Source of the DNA: Streptomyces cynarae
GTDB lineage: Bacteria > Actinomycetota > Actinomycetes > Streptomycetales > Streptomycetaceae
DNA: 64,000 nucleotides
Assembly: GCF_025642135.1 (NCBI RefSeq)
Contig: NZ_CP106793.1
Coordinates: forward strand, 7,904,001-7,968,000
Direction: 5' to 3'
Position numbers and translations under genes: made by a program. The notes under the pieces are model-generated. The model searched no databases and was not told the origin of the DNA. It saw only the letters and a list, made by a program, of their open reading frames with translations. Positions 8,463 through 16,779 of the stretch are shown one piece after another. The first letter of the stretch is position 1, and every line of letters begins with the position of its first letter.

Positions 8463-9761
8463 ACCGCCCTTCGAGGGCAGGTGGTTGAAGAGCAGATTCA
8501 ATACGATCGCGGTCAGGCAACCGGCGCTGATGCCGCTGTTCATCACCGTCTGGAACCAGTCCGGGAACTTCTCGTAGACCGTCGGCACCCCGACCGGCAG
8601 CATGCCGACCGCCACCGAGACCGCGACCACCGTCAGGTTGTGGTTGCCCCGGAAGTCGACGTCGGCCAACGTCCGCAGTCCGCTCGCGGCGACCGTCCCG
8701 AACATCACCAGACCCGCCCCGCCGAGCACCGGCGCCGGAACGGCCGCGACCACCGCTCCCAGCTTGGGCAGCAGGCCCAGCAGTACGAGCATGCCGCCGG
8801 AGGCCGCCACGACCCAGCGGCTGCGCACCCGGGTCATGCCGACCAGGCCGACGTTCTGGGCGTACGCCGTGTACGGGAAGGTGTTGAACACACCGCCGAG
8901 GATCGTCGAGAGCCCGTCGGCCCTCAGGCCGTCCGCGAGGGAGCGAGGCTCGGCCCTGCGGCCGGTCATCTCGCCGACCGCGATCAGGTCGCCGGTGGTC
9001 TCGGTCATCGTCACCACCGCGACCACCAGCATGGACGCGATCGCCGAGGCGTTGAAGACGGGCGTACCGAAGTGGAACGGCGTGCTGATCCCGACCCAGT
9101 CGGCGTGTCCTACCCCGCCGAAGTCCGTGAAGCCGAACGGCACCGCGACCGCCAGCCCCACCACGATGCCGATCAGCACCGCGATCCGGCTCAGGAACGC
9201 CGGTGCGAAGCGCTGCATCGCGAGCACCACCAGCAGGACGAAGGCCGCGAGGGCCAGGTTCCTCGGCTCCCCGAAGTCCTTCGAACCCTGGCCGCCGGCG
9301 GCCCAGTTGCCGGCCACCGGCAGCAGCGACAGGCCGATGATCAGGATGACCGTACCGGTGACGAGGGGCGGGAAGAAGCGCAGGAGTCTGCCGAAGACGG
9401 GCGCCAGCAGCACGATCGCGAGGCCTGCGACGATCACCGAGCCGTAGACGGCGGGGAGTCCGCCGCCCGTCGTTCCGATGAGCACCATGGGGGACACGGC
9501 GGCGAAGGTGCAGCCCTGCATGATCGGCAGCCGTACGCCGAAGCGCCAGAAGCCGACGCATTGGATGAGGGTCGCGACGCCGCACACCAGCAGGTCGGCG
9601 GTGATGAGATAGGCCAGGTCTGCGGCCGGCAGTTTCATGGCGCCGCCGACGATCAGCGGCACCGCCACGGCGCCGGCGTACATGGCGAGGACGTGTTGGA
9701 GGGCGTAGGCGGCGAGTTGGCGTATCGGGGGGACTTCGTCAACGGGGTGCACGGTGGGCAT
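8382..9761 (-). CDS. Uracil/xanthine permease (NCS2 family)
   Basis: This 459-residue transporter has about 14 hydrophobic segments and NCS2 signatures: the QHVLAMYAGAVAVPLI helix near residue 22, the amphipathic VMTETTGD (read here as VTMTETTGDLIAVGEM) with the substrate-contact glutamate, and FNTFPYTAYAQNVGL. The family imports uracil, xanthine or urate with protons or sodium. The C-terminal tail is rich in glutamate (GGGEEGVEEPREEIV) and its coding sequence overlaps the 3' end of the arsR-type gene by 81 bp on the opposite strand. Substrate is not resolved. Confidence 0.9.
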   Translation of the reverse strand: MPTVHPVDEVPPIRQLAAYALQHVLAMYAGAVAVPLIVGGAMKLPAADLAYLITADLLVCGVATLIQCVGFWRFGVRLPIMQGCTFAAVSPMVLIGTTGGGLPAVYGSVIVAGLAIVLLAPVFGRLLRFFPPLVTGTVILIIGLSLLPVAGNWAAGGQGSKDFGEPRNLALAAFVLLVVLAMQRFAPAFLSRIAVLIGIVVGLAVAVPFGFTDFGGVGHADWVGISTPFHFGTPVFNASAIASMLVVAVVTMTETTGDLIAVGEMTGRRAEPRSLADGLRADGLSTILGGVFNTFPYTAYAQNVGLVGMTRVRSRWVVAASGGMLVLLGLLPKLGAVVAAVPAPVLGGAGLVMFGTVAASGLRTLADVDFRGNHNLTVVAVSVAVGMLPVGVPTVYEKFPDWFQTVMNSGISAGCLTAIVLNLLFNHLPSKGGSAVLEADGLTSGGGEEGVEEPREEIV

Positions 9762-9798
9762 GGGGGAGAACGTAAGCTCCTTGAACAGTTTGTTGATT

Positions 9799-11151
9799 TC
9801 AGGGGTGTTGCGGGACTGTGTCGTGCGCGGCGGTCATCAGCGACTGCCAGTCCGGGAGTTTCACCACCCCCCGGCCCAGCGACGCACCGAGCGCCGCCTC
9901 TGCCCGCTCGATCGCCAGCCATCCCGGCCACTCGACCGGCCGCACCCCGTCCGCCCGCAGGACCGCGAGCGCGTCGTCCGGGACCTCGCGGGCGGCGAGG
10001 CCGGGCGCGTCCTGGAGCAAGGAGGTCACCGTCTCCTTCGCGCAGGGGCGGTTCGTGCCGATGACGCCCGTCGGGCCCCTCTTGATCCACCCCGCCACGT
10101 ACTCGCCGGGGGAGACCTCCCCCTCGCGCAGCACCCGTCCCGCCCGGTGCGGCACGGTGCCGGTCCTCGCGTCGAACGGCAGGCCCTCCAGCGGCACTCC
10201 GCGGTAGCCCACCGAACGCAGCACGAGCTGCGCCTCGATGTCCTCGGACCGCCCGCTGCCGGTGACCCCGCCCTGTCCGTCGGGAAGCGTGCGCTCGAAG
10301 CGCACGGCGCCCACCCGGCCCCCGTCGGCCAGCACTTCGACCGGGCGCAGGAAGAACCGCAGCCGGATCCGCCGCGCCGCACCGCTCGGGGGCGTCGCGG
10401 CCCAGCCGCGCAGCACCTCCACGTTGCGGCGCTGGGTGGCCGGCAGCCCTGACGGATCGACGTACGCCGGGTCGAGCGCCAGCTCACCCTCGTCCACGAC
10501 CACGTCGGTGTCCGGCAGGGTGCCCAGTTCGCGCAGTTCCTTGGTGGTGAAGCGGGCCTGGGAGGGGCCGCGCCGCCCCACCATGTGGATCTCCGTGACC
10601 TTGTTGGCGGCCAGCGCGGTGAGCGCCGCCTGCGGCATGTCGGTGGGGCTCAGGTCCACCACCTCGCGGGCCAGCATCCGGGTCACGTCGACCGCGACGT
10701 TCCCGACGCCGATCACCACGGCCGCCCGCGCGTCGTGCAGGAAGCCCTGCTCGACGCAGTCCGGGTGTGCGCTGTACCAGGACACGAACTCGGTGGCCGA
10801 CCAGCTGCCGGGCAGGTCCTCGCCCGGGATGCCGAGATGCCGGTCGGTGGCGGCACCCACGCAGTAGACCACCGCGTGGTACAGCTCGCGCAGCCGCGCG
10901 GGCGGCACCCCGCCCCCGCCCACCCGGACGCCGCCGAGGAAGCGGATCCGCTCGTGCTCCAGGACCGTGCGCAGATTGTTCTGCAGGGACTTGATCTTCT
11001 CGTGGTCGGGGGCCACGCCGTACCGCACCAGTCCGTACGGGCACGGCAGGCGGTCGAGAACGTCGACGCGCACCTGTGGATCCTGCTGGACCAGGCCCTG
11101 GGCGGTGTAGACCCCGCTCGGACCCGAGCCGACGACGGCGACATGCAGCAC
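9799..11151 (-). CDS. Ferredoxin/flavodoxin-NADP+ reductase, FprA type
   Basis: This 450-residue adrenodoxin-reductase-like flavoprotein moves electrons between NADPH and ferredoxin, usually for P450s. Visible motifs are the FAD site GSGPSG near the N-terminus, the GVAPDHEKIK segment typical of FprA, the NADP-binding GVGNVAVDVTRML with the VGRRG block, and the C-terminal GWIKRGPTGVIGTNRP. I placed the start at GTG 11151, seven nt after GAGGGAG; the frame extends 16 codons upstream without a ribosome site. It stands alone, with no P450 or ferredoxin nearby. Confidence 0.92.
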   Translation of the reverse strand: MLHVAVVGSGPSGVYTAQGLVQQDPQVRVDVLDRLPCPYGLVRYGVAPDHEKIKSLQNNLRTVLEHERIRFLGGVRVGGGGVPPARLRELYHAVVYCVGAATDRHLGIPGEDLPGSWSATEFVSWYSAHPDCVEQGFLHDARAAVVIGVGNVAVDVTRMLAREVVDLSPTDMPQAALTALAANKVTEIHMVGRRGPSQARFTTKELRELGTLPDTDVVVDEGELALDPAYVDPSGLPATQRRNVEVLRGWAATPPSGAARRIRLRFFLRPVEVLADGGRVGAVRFERTLPDGQGGVTGSGRSEDIEAQLVLRSVGYRGVPLEGLPFDARTGTVPHRAGRVLREGEVSPGEYVAGWIKRGPTGVIGTNRPCAKETVTSLLQDAPGLAAREVPDDALAVLRADGVRPVEWPGWLAIERAEAALGASLGRGVVKLPDWQSLMTAAHDTVPQHP

Positions 11152-11311
11152 GGCGGAACTCCCTCGCGGAGGAGATCGCTGGTGGCTCCAGCATTGCACC
11201 GCGCACGGCGGGAGGGGAGGGGGCGTGCCGCTGGGCCGACGGGGTGCGGTGCGCGCTCCTTCTGTGCGTGGCTCTGCGCATGGTATGTGATCGTTCGCTT
11301 ACGTTCCGTGT

Positions 11312-11830
11312 GTGCTGGAAGTGTCCTTTCAGGATTTTTCCGATCGATCCCGGTCGGATGTGCCGGTGGCCGTGTGGCCCGCCTGGGAAGTGCGGGAGCA
11401 CGGGAGCGTCACGTCGTGGTACGCGGTCCGGCTCGACCTGCCCGACGGGGGCCGGGTCGACGTCCTCGCCGTGGTCGCGGGTGGCGGCGTGTCGATCGAG
11501 GAGGTGCGGGCCCAGCCACCCCTCTCACTCGGCGATCTGGCGGCCCTCGTGGACTGGATCGAGGATCCGTTGCTCGAGGCGTGCGGTGTGGACTCCGGGT
11601 CGCCGTGCGAGCCCCTCGGAGCGCCGGCGGACCGGTACCGTCCCGCCTGGCCGCGCGGTGCCGAGGGGTGGCGTCTGGTCGCCGAGGCCTACCGCGCGGC
11701 GCAGGCCGAGGGCGTCGACCCGGTGTACGCGGTCATGTGTGCGACGGGGCTGAGCCGGCGCCGCTCGCTGGAACTGATCGCCGGAGCGCGCGATGCCGGG
11801 TTCCTGACGCCGGGTCATGCCCGGCGCTGA
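11312..11830 (+). CDS. Conserved actinobacterial protein (possible DUF6214)
   Basis: This is a 172-residue soluble protein starting at GTG. The N-terminal half reads like a beta-rich domain (WPAWEVREHGSVTSWYAVRLD), and the C-terminal half is helical (GWRLVAEAYRAAQAEGVDP ... LSRRRSLELIAGARDAGFL). The last part resembles a small helix-turn-helix or a coiled docking element. From memory it matches the Streptomyces DUF6214 group, but I cannot confirm this. No function is known. It faces away from the FprA gene across about 160 bp. Confidence 0.6.
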   Translation: MLEVSFQDFSDRSRSDVPVAVWPAWEVREHGSVTSWYAVRLDLPDGGRVDVLAVVAGGGVSIEEVRAQPPLSLGDLAALVDWIEDPLLEACGVDSGSPCEPLGAPADRYRPAWPRGAEGWRLVAEAYRAAQAEGVDPVYAVMCATGLSRRRSLELIAGARDAGFLTPGHARR

Positions 11831-11859
11831 CCGGGTGGGACCGCGCGCGAGCGAACCCC

Positions 11860-12561
11860 TCACGACATCGCCCGCATCCGGCTGATCTCGCTCGTCTGCT
11901 GTGCGATCACATCGTCGGCCATCTCCTCGATCTGGATGTTGTTGCCCTGGGCCTTCGCGTCCGTCGCCATCGTGATGGCCCCGCCGTGATGAGTGATCAT
12001 CAGCTTGAGGAACAGCTCGTCGAACGCCTTGCCCTCCGCCGCGCGCAACTGCTTCAGCTGGGCCTCGGTCGCCATCCCCGGCATCGCGTCGTGCTGGTGG
12101 GCGCTGCCGTGGTCGTCCTTCGCGTGCGCCGTCAACCAGGCTTCCATTGCGGCTATTTCAGGCTTCTGTGCGGCAGTGATCCGTTCCGCGAGTCGTTTCA
12201 CCCGGTCCGACTCGGCACGCTGCGGTGCCAGTTGTGTCATCTCGAGCGCCTGCCGGTGATGTTCGATCATCATCCGCGCGTAGGAGAAGTCCGCCACGTT
12301 GGGAGTGTCGTCCTCGGCGCGCCGCTTGCCGGCCTCCTCCGCGGAAAGCGTCTGCGCCGCCTCGCCGGGCTTCCCCGGGGCGATCACCGAAGGCCCGCCC
12401 CCGGCGGCCGAGTTGTCGCCCGACCCGGAGTCGCAGCCGGTGAGCAGGGTGATCGCCAGCGGCAACGCCACCAGCGACATGACGGACGCACGGCGGCGGA
12501 GAGCACGCGCGCGGCCAAAGGCGTTCGTTACGAGTGCATTGCCATCTGTTGATCTGCCCAT
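11860..12561 (-). CDS. DUF305 lipoprotein
   Basis: This 233-residue exported lipoprotein has a lipobox LLTGC at about residues 38-42. Two four-helix-bundle halves each carry the DUF305 histidine signature: MMIEHHRQALEM and LMITHHGGAITMA. A histidine- and methionine-rich linker (HGSAHQHDAMPGM) between them could bind copper or another metal. DUF305 proteins are ferritin-like bundles often found next to copper genes. The start codon lies about 10 nt after a TATCGT -10-like box, so a very short leader is possible. The gene is divergent from the LVIVD protein, 65 bp away. Confidence 0.85.
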   Translation of the reverse strand: MGRSTDGNALVTNAFGRARALRRRASVMSLVALPLAITLLTGCDSGSGDNSAAGGGPSVIAPGKPGEAAQTLSAEEAGKRRAEDDTPNVADFSYARMMIEHHRQALEMTQLAPQRAESDRVKRLAERITAAQKPEIAAMEAWLTAHAKDDHGSAHQHDAMPGMATEAQLKQLRAAEGKAFDELFLKLMITHHGGAITMATDAKAQGNNIQIEEMADDVIAQQTSEISRMRAMS

Positions 12562-12626
12562 GAGAAAGACGATACTTCGGAGGTCCGTGAACCGTTCAAG
12601 CCCGAACGGCTACCAGGGAGGACACA

Positions 12627-14126
12627 GTGACCCTGTCCCACGACCACCGAACGCGGCGCAGACGCCTGGGCGTCGGCGCCCTCGCGGCCGGACTCCTGGC
12701 CGCACTGCTCACGGCCCAACCCGCGGCCGCCACCCCCGATCCCGGAGACGTCCCGGCCTCCCGCGAGGTGTCCAAGAGCACCGAGACCCAGGCGAGGAAG
12801 GTGATCGCGGACGGCGAGATACCCGGCCAGGACGAGATCGTCCACTCGGCCAACGTCCAGCATCTGGCCAACATCCCCAAGGACGCGCTCCCCGGCTTCA
12901 ACTCGGACCTGGCGTTCCAGGGCAGATACGCCTTCGCCGGCAACTACGACGGCTTCCGCATCTTCGACATCGCCGACCCCAAGGCCCCGAAGACGGTCGC
13001 CCAGGTCCTGTGCCCCGGCTCGCAGAACGACGTCTCCGTCTCCGGCAATCTGCTCTTCCTGTCCACCGACTCCTCGCGCAGCGACAGCAGTTGCAACAGC
13101 ACCACGCAGCCCGCGACCGAGAAGTCGTCCTGGGAGGGCATGAAGGTCTTCGACATCACCGACAAGAAGAACCCCAGGTATGTCGCCGCCGTCGAGACCG
13201 CCTGCGGCTCGCACACGCACTCGCTGGTGCCGAAGCGCGACAACGTCTACATCTACGTCTCCTCGTACTCGCCGAGCAGCACGTTCCCCGACTGCCAGCC
13301 GCCGCACGACGGCATCTCGGTCATCAAGGTGCCGCGCAAGGCGCCCGAGAAGGCGGCGGTGGTGAGCTTCCCGGTGCTCTTCCCCGGTGAAGGACCGGAC
13401 GGCGGCGGCAACCCCGGCGCACCCACCAACCCGGGCGTCTCCAAGACCACCGGATGCCACGACATCACCGTGCTGCCCTCCAAGGACCTCGCGGCGGGCG
13501 CCTGCATGGGCGACGGCATCCTGATGTCCATCAAGGACCCGGAGCATCCGAAGGTCATCGACCGGGTCCAGGACAACGTGAACTTCGCGTTCTGGCACTC
13601 GGCCACCTTCAACCAGAAGGCGGACAAGGTCGTCTTCACCGACGAGCTGGGCGGAGGCGGCGGGGCCACCTGCAACGCGCAGACCGGCCCGAACCGCGGC
13701 GCCGACGGCATCTATGACATCGTCGGCAAGGGCGAGAGCCGCAAGCTCGTCTTCCGCGGCTACTACAAGATCCCGCGCCACCAGGCGGACACCGAGAACT
13801 GCGTCGCCCACAACGGGTCGCTGATCCCGGTCAAGGGCCGCGACCTCATGGTCCAGGCCTGGTACCAGGGCGGTGTCTCCGTCTGGGACTTCACCGACTC
13901 CGCGCACCCCAAGGAGATCGCCTACTTCGAGCGCGGGCCGCTCAGCACGGACACCCTCACCGTCGGCGGCTCCTGGTCGGCGTACTACTACAACGGGTAC
14001 ATCTACTCGAACGACATCGCCAAGGGGTTCGACGTCCTGAAGCTGACCGACCGCCGCACGGACCCCGCGCAGCGGGTCCGGCTCGGTGAGCTGAACGTCC
14101 AGACGCAGCCGGACTACTTCGGCTGA
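12627..14126 (+). CDS. Secreted LVIVD-repeat beta-propeller protein
   Basis: This 499-residue protein begins with a signal peptide (basic RTRRRRL, hydrophobic LAAGLLAALLTAQPAAA, cleavage near residue 34). It is followed by propeller repeats of the LVIVD type: FRIFDIADPKAP, MKVFDITDKKNPRYV, ILMSIKDPEHPKVI and VSVWDFTDSAHPKEI. It should act outside the membrane; the ligand is unknown. Several cysteines could form disulfides. GGGAGGACACA precedes the GTG start. It shares a divergent promoter region with the DUF305 lipoprotein, suggesting they work together at the cell surface. Its end overlaps the convergent TetR gene by 13 bp. Confidence 0.85.
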   Translation: MTLSHDHRTRRRRLGVGALAAGLLAALLTAQPAAATPDPGDVPASREVSKSTETQARKVIADGEIPGQDEIVHSANVQHLANIPKDALPGFNSDLAFQGRYAFAGNYDGFRIFDIADPKAPKTVAQVLCPGSQNDVSVSGNLLFLSTDSSRSDSSCNSTTQPATEKSSWEGMKVFDITDKKNPRYVAAVETACGSHTHSLVPKRDNVYIYVSSYSPSSTFPDCQPPHDGISVIKVPRKAPEKAAVVSFPVLFPGEGPDGGGNPGAPTNPGVSKTTGCHDITVLPSKDLAAGACMGDGILMSIKDPEHPKVIDRVQDNVNFAFWHSATFNQKADKVVFTDELGGGGGATCNAQTGPNRGADGIYDIVGKGESRKLVFRGYYKIPRHQADTENCVAHNGSLIPVKGRDLMVQAWYQGGVSVWDFTDSAHPKEIAYFERGPLSTDTLTVGGSWSAYYYNGYIYSNDIAKGFDVLKLTDRRTDPAQRVRLGELNVQTQPDYFG

Positions 14127-14797
14127 CGGCTGTTCTGCGGCGGACGGTCCTCCGTAGCGAAGAACCGTGACAGATCCGCGTCGTAGGCCTCGTCGGTCCC
14201 CTCGGGGGCCGGCGGGGCACCCATCTCCCAGGCGAGGCCGTACCGTTTGAACAACTCGGCCCGCAGGACGTCAAGCGGCATGGGAACGCCCGGCACCAGC
14301 GCCGCGTAGACCGCGCCCATCAGCAGGGCCCGCAGCATCGGGTAGTCGGTCTCGGGGGCCGCCGAGCCCTGCCGCGCGACCGTGTCCCGCAGCAGCTCCG
14401 CCAGCCGCTGCTGCTCGGGGCACTGCACGAACCCCTCGGCCTGGAGGATCCCCGCCATGTGCTGCCGCATCAGCACGGGGTGGTGCACGGTCAGGCCCAG
14501 GATCGCGTCGATGGCCCGCGCCATCCGCTCCCGGCCGTCCTCCGTGCGCGGCTCGCGCTCCAGCGCCTCCTCCAGGGTGCGGTGCATCAGCCGGTGCACG
14601 GCCGACTGGAGGAGCTGCCGCTTGCCGGGGAAGTAGTAGGACACCAGGCCACGCGCGGAGCCGGCGCGGTCCGCGATGTCGCCGAGCGTGGTCGCGTCGT
14701 AGCCGCGCTCGCTGACCAGTTCGATGGCTGCGTGCAGAAGCCGCTCGCGGGAACGCCGCCGCAATTCTTCATTGACCGAGGCGCTGCGCGGCGACAT
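14114..14797 (-). CDS. TetR/AcrR family regulator
   Basis: This 227-residue protein has an N-terminal helix-turn-helix (RERLLHAAIELVSERGYDATT, then GDIADRAGSARGLVSYYFPGKRQLL in two parts) and a helical ligand-binding domain. I chose ATG 14797, with AGGAG 6 nt upstream; a TTG start 11 codons earlier would lie within the operator palindrome. A -10 box and palindrome immediately upstream indicate autoregulation. Other target genes are not obvious; DUF2630 is divergent. Confidence 0.88.
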   Translation of the reverse strand: MSPRSASVNEELRRRSRERLLHAAIELVSERGYDATTLGDIADRAGSARGLVSYYFPGKRQLLQSAVHRLMHRTLEEALEREPRTEDGRERMARAIDAILGLTVHHPVLMRQHMAGILQAEGFVQCPEQQRLAELLRDTVARQGSAAPETDYPMLRALLMGAVYAALVPGVPMPLDVLRAELFKRYGLAWEMGAPPAPEGTDEAYDADLSRFFATEDRPPQNSRQPK

Positions 14798-14811
14798 CCT
14801 GGACTCCTGCG

Positions 14812-14835
14812 TTGACTGGCTGCCAGCCAACTATA
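14812..14835 (-). promoter_or_regulatory. TetR-gene -10 box and operator palindrome
   Basis: On the minus strand the -10 element TATAGT (14830-14835) is followed at once by the imperfect 19-bp palindrome TTGGCTGGCAGCCAGTCAA (14812-14830). The palindrome covers the expected transcription start and ends 15 nt before the start codon. This is the classic arrangement for TetR autorepression. Confidence 0.6.
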
Positions 14836-14879
14836 CTCAGTGCGTCCCGGGACCGCGCCTCGCACGCCGGCCCCGGACG

Positions 14880-14922
14880 GCGCCTGCCCCGGGCCACACG
14901 GGGGATGGTCCAGGGCAGGCGC
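14880..14922. other. Hairpin in divergent intergenic region
   Basis: The arms GCGCCTGCCC (14880-14889) and GGGCAGGCGC (14913-14922) are perfectly complementary around a 23-nt loop. They lie between the divergent tetR and DUF2630 genes, where a terminator is not expected. It could fold in a 5' leader; the role is unknown. Confidence 0.35.
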
Positions 14923-15008
14923 GCCACCTCTCCTCTCCCGCCACCGGTGTCGCACAGCCGGTGAACCCTCCCTAGAGTGGTCAGCAGTCACCGAGGAGGC
15001 GTACAGAC

Positions 15009-15254
15009 ATGGATCAGGACCAGATCCTGGGCAGGATTTCGGCCATGGTGGAGGAGGAGCGCGCTCTGCGGGAGGCGGTGTCGTCCGGCCGCATCGACAG
15101 TGCGACGGAACAGGAGCGCCTCGGCGACCTGGAACGCGCCCTGGACCAGTGCTGGGACCTGCTGCGCCAGCGTCGCGCGAAGACCGAGTTCGGAGAGAAC
15201 CCGGACGAGGCACAGGTCCGCCCGGCGTCGCAGGTCGAGGGCTACGAGAGCTGA
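15009..15254 (+). CDS. DUF2630 family small protein
   Basis: This 81-residue protein is highly charged and helical: ILGRISAMVEEERALREAV, then EQERLGDLERALDQCWDLLR. The two helices are likely to form a coiled hairpin. The family is widespread in Actinobacteria and has no known function. GAGGAGG lies 9-10 nt before the ATG. It is a single gene convergent with the HAD gene. Confidence 0.88.
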   Translation: MDQDQILGRISAMVEEERALREAVSSGRIDSATEQERLGDLERALDQCWDLLRQRRAKTEFGENPDEAQVRPASQVEGYES

Positions 15255-15276
15255 CGGCGGAAGGCGCGCGCCCGGC

Positions 15277-15975
15277 TCAGTCGATGAGGTCCAGCACCGG
15301 GCGGAGCCCCTCCGGGCGCTCGACCACGGTGCGGTGGTCCACGAAGTGCACCGCGCAGCCCAGGTCCGCCGCACCGCCGTCGGCGCGGCGGTCGTCGCCG
15401 ACCATCAGCGTGTCCTGCGGGGCGACGCCGAGCGCGTCGCAGGCGAGCCCGAACAGCCGGGTGTCCGGCTTCTGGATGCCGTGTTCGTACGACAGCACGT
15501 ACGCGTCCACATACCCGTCGACGCCGTGCTCGCGGAAGACCGGCCGCAGGTCCCAGCCGATGTTGCTGACCACGGCGACGGCCACCCCGCGCTCGCGCAG
15601 CGCGGCCAGCACCTCGACCGTGTCGGGGTAGGGCCGCCAGGCGGCGGGCGTCATATGGCGGTCGTACAGCGCGTCGTGCAGCCGCGCGTCCGGGAGTTCC
15701 ACCCGGCGGGAGAGCCCGGTGAACGCGGCCCGGTGCGCCTCGGCGCTGCGGTCCCGCACCGCCCACAGGGCGCCCAGGTCGTCCGGCAGCGGCCCCGTGG
15801 GGGAGGCGCCGCCCGCCAGCGCGCCCGCGGCCTCCAGTTGCCCCGCCAGCCGCAGCAACTCGCCTTCGGGCAGCGTCACGTCGGCCTCCGCGAGCACCGC
15901 GCGCAGCCACGACTCGGTCGACTCGATGCGGAAGAGGGTCCCGGAGAAGTCGAAGAGCACGCCTTTGATCGCCAT
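15277..15975 (-). CDS. HAD-superfamily hydrolase with DxS motif I
   Basis: This is a 232-residue HAD hydrolase with a helical cap. Motif I is VLFDFSGTLF: the nucleophile D9 is kept, but the usual second aspartate (general acid) is S11. Motif II is VAVVSNIG, motif III the lysine in HGIQKPDTRLF, and motif IV MVGDDRRADGGAA. The missing acid/base aspartate suggests a slow phosphatase or another phosphoryl-transfer or dehalogenase-like chemistry. AAGGA lies 8 nt before the ATG. It ends close to and convergent with DUF2630. Confidence 0.85.
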   Translation of the reverse strand: MAIKGVLFDFSGTLFRIESTESWLRAVLAEADVTLPEGELLRLAGQLEAAGALAGGASPTGPLPDDLGALWAVRDRSAEAHRAAFTGLSRRVELPDARLHDALYDRHMTPAAWRPYPDTVEVLAALRERGVAVAVVSNIGWDLRPVFREHGVDGYVDAYVLSYEHGIQKPDTRLFGLACDALGVAPQDTLMVGDDRRADGGAADLGCAVHFVDHRTVVERPEGLRPVLDLID

Positions 15976-16007
15976 GAGGCCGATCCTTCGTGACACTCCC
16001 CTCCCGG

Positions 16008-16715
16008 TCAAGGACGCCGTTCGCGCCCAACCGGCACTTCCTCCCCCTGGCACCACCACTCGTACGACGCCACCGCGAGCGCGACCAGCAGGGCCCCCAG
16101 CAGCCAGCCGCCCAGCACGTCCGACGGCCAGTGCACGCCCAGCCAGACGCGCGTCAGCCCGACGCCCACGACCGAGACCACGGCCACCGTGAGCGCCGTA
16201 CGCCACAACAGGCGCCCGGCGCCGTGGCGGTGCAGGAGCCACAGCAGCAGTCCGCACACCACGGTCGCCGTCATGGCGTGACCGGAGGGGAAGGCCGCGT
16301 AGTGGGCGGAGTCGACGGGATTCGGCCACACCGGGCGGGGGCGGTCGACAGCCGCCTTGAGGCCGTTCTGCGCCAGCGCCGCGAGCGCGCACGTGGCCGC
16401 CACCCACAGCGCGAGCCACCGCGCTCTGCGCCGCCACAGCAGCCAGACCACGGCGGCGACGCACAGGGCGCGCATGGTCTGGGGGTCCCACACCCAGTCC
16501 GTGAGGATGCGGGACGCGTGCGTGATTCCGCGGTGTTCGACCGCCCAGCGGTGCGTGGTGGTCGCGATGTCGCCGTCGAGTGTCATGAGCGGCCGCCAGG
16601 GGAGGGCGACCAGCACCAGGAGCAGCACTGACGGGGCGGCGAGGGCGGCGGCGACGAGCGCCGCGGTCCGCGGGGCCGGAGGGCGGGGCGGTGAGTCGAC
16701 GGGCGCGGGGTGCAT
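16008..16715 (-). CDS. PAP2-family membrane phosphatase
   Basis: This 235-residue protein has six hydrophobic segments and the three PAP2 motifs: KAAVDRPRP (KxxxxxxRP-like), PSGH with its catalytic histidine, and a TRVWLGVHWPSDVLGG histidine-aspartate motif. The active site faces outside; such enzymes dephosphorylate undecaprenyl pyrophosphate or lipid phosphates. GAGG lies 8 nt before ATG 16715; the frame extends 10 codons further without support. It is 32 bp upstream of the HAD gene and transcribed the same way, so the two are probably one operon. Confidence 0.9.
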   Translation of the reverse strand: MHPAPVDSPPRPPAPRTAALVAAALAAPSVLLLVLVALPWRPLMTLDGDIATTTHRWAVEHRGITHASRILTDWVWDPQTMRALCVAAVVWLLWRRRARWLALWVAATCALAALAQNGLKAAVDRPRPVWPNPVDSAHYAAFPSGHAMTATVVCGLLLWLLHRHGAGRLLWRTALTVAVVSVVGVGLTRVWLGVHWPSDVLGGWLLGALLVALAVASYEWWCQGEEVPVGRERRP

Positions 16716-16779
16716 ACCGTGATCCTCGCCGACACGTGCGGCCATGGGTCAAGTCCGAGCCGCCGGGAGCCTGCCGTGA

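Noticed and set aside
8481..10064. 527-codon plus-strand frame opposite the permease
   Set aside because: Composition dominated by H, R, D and Q without domains; shadow of the NCS2 permease gene.
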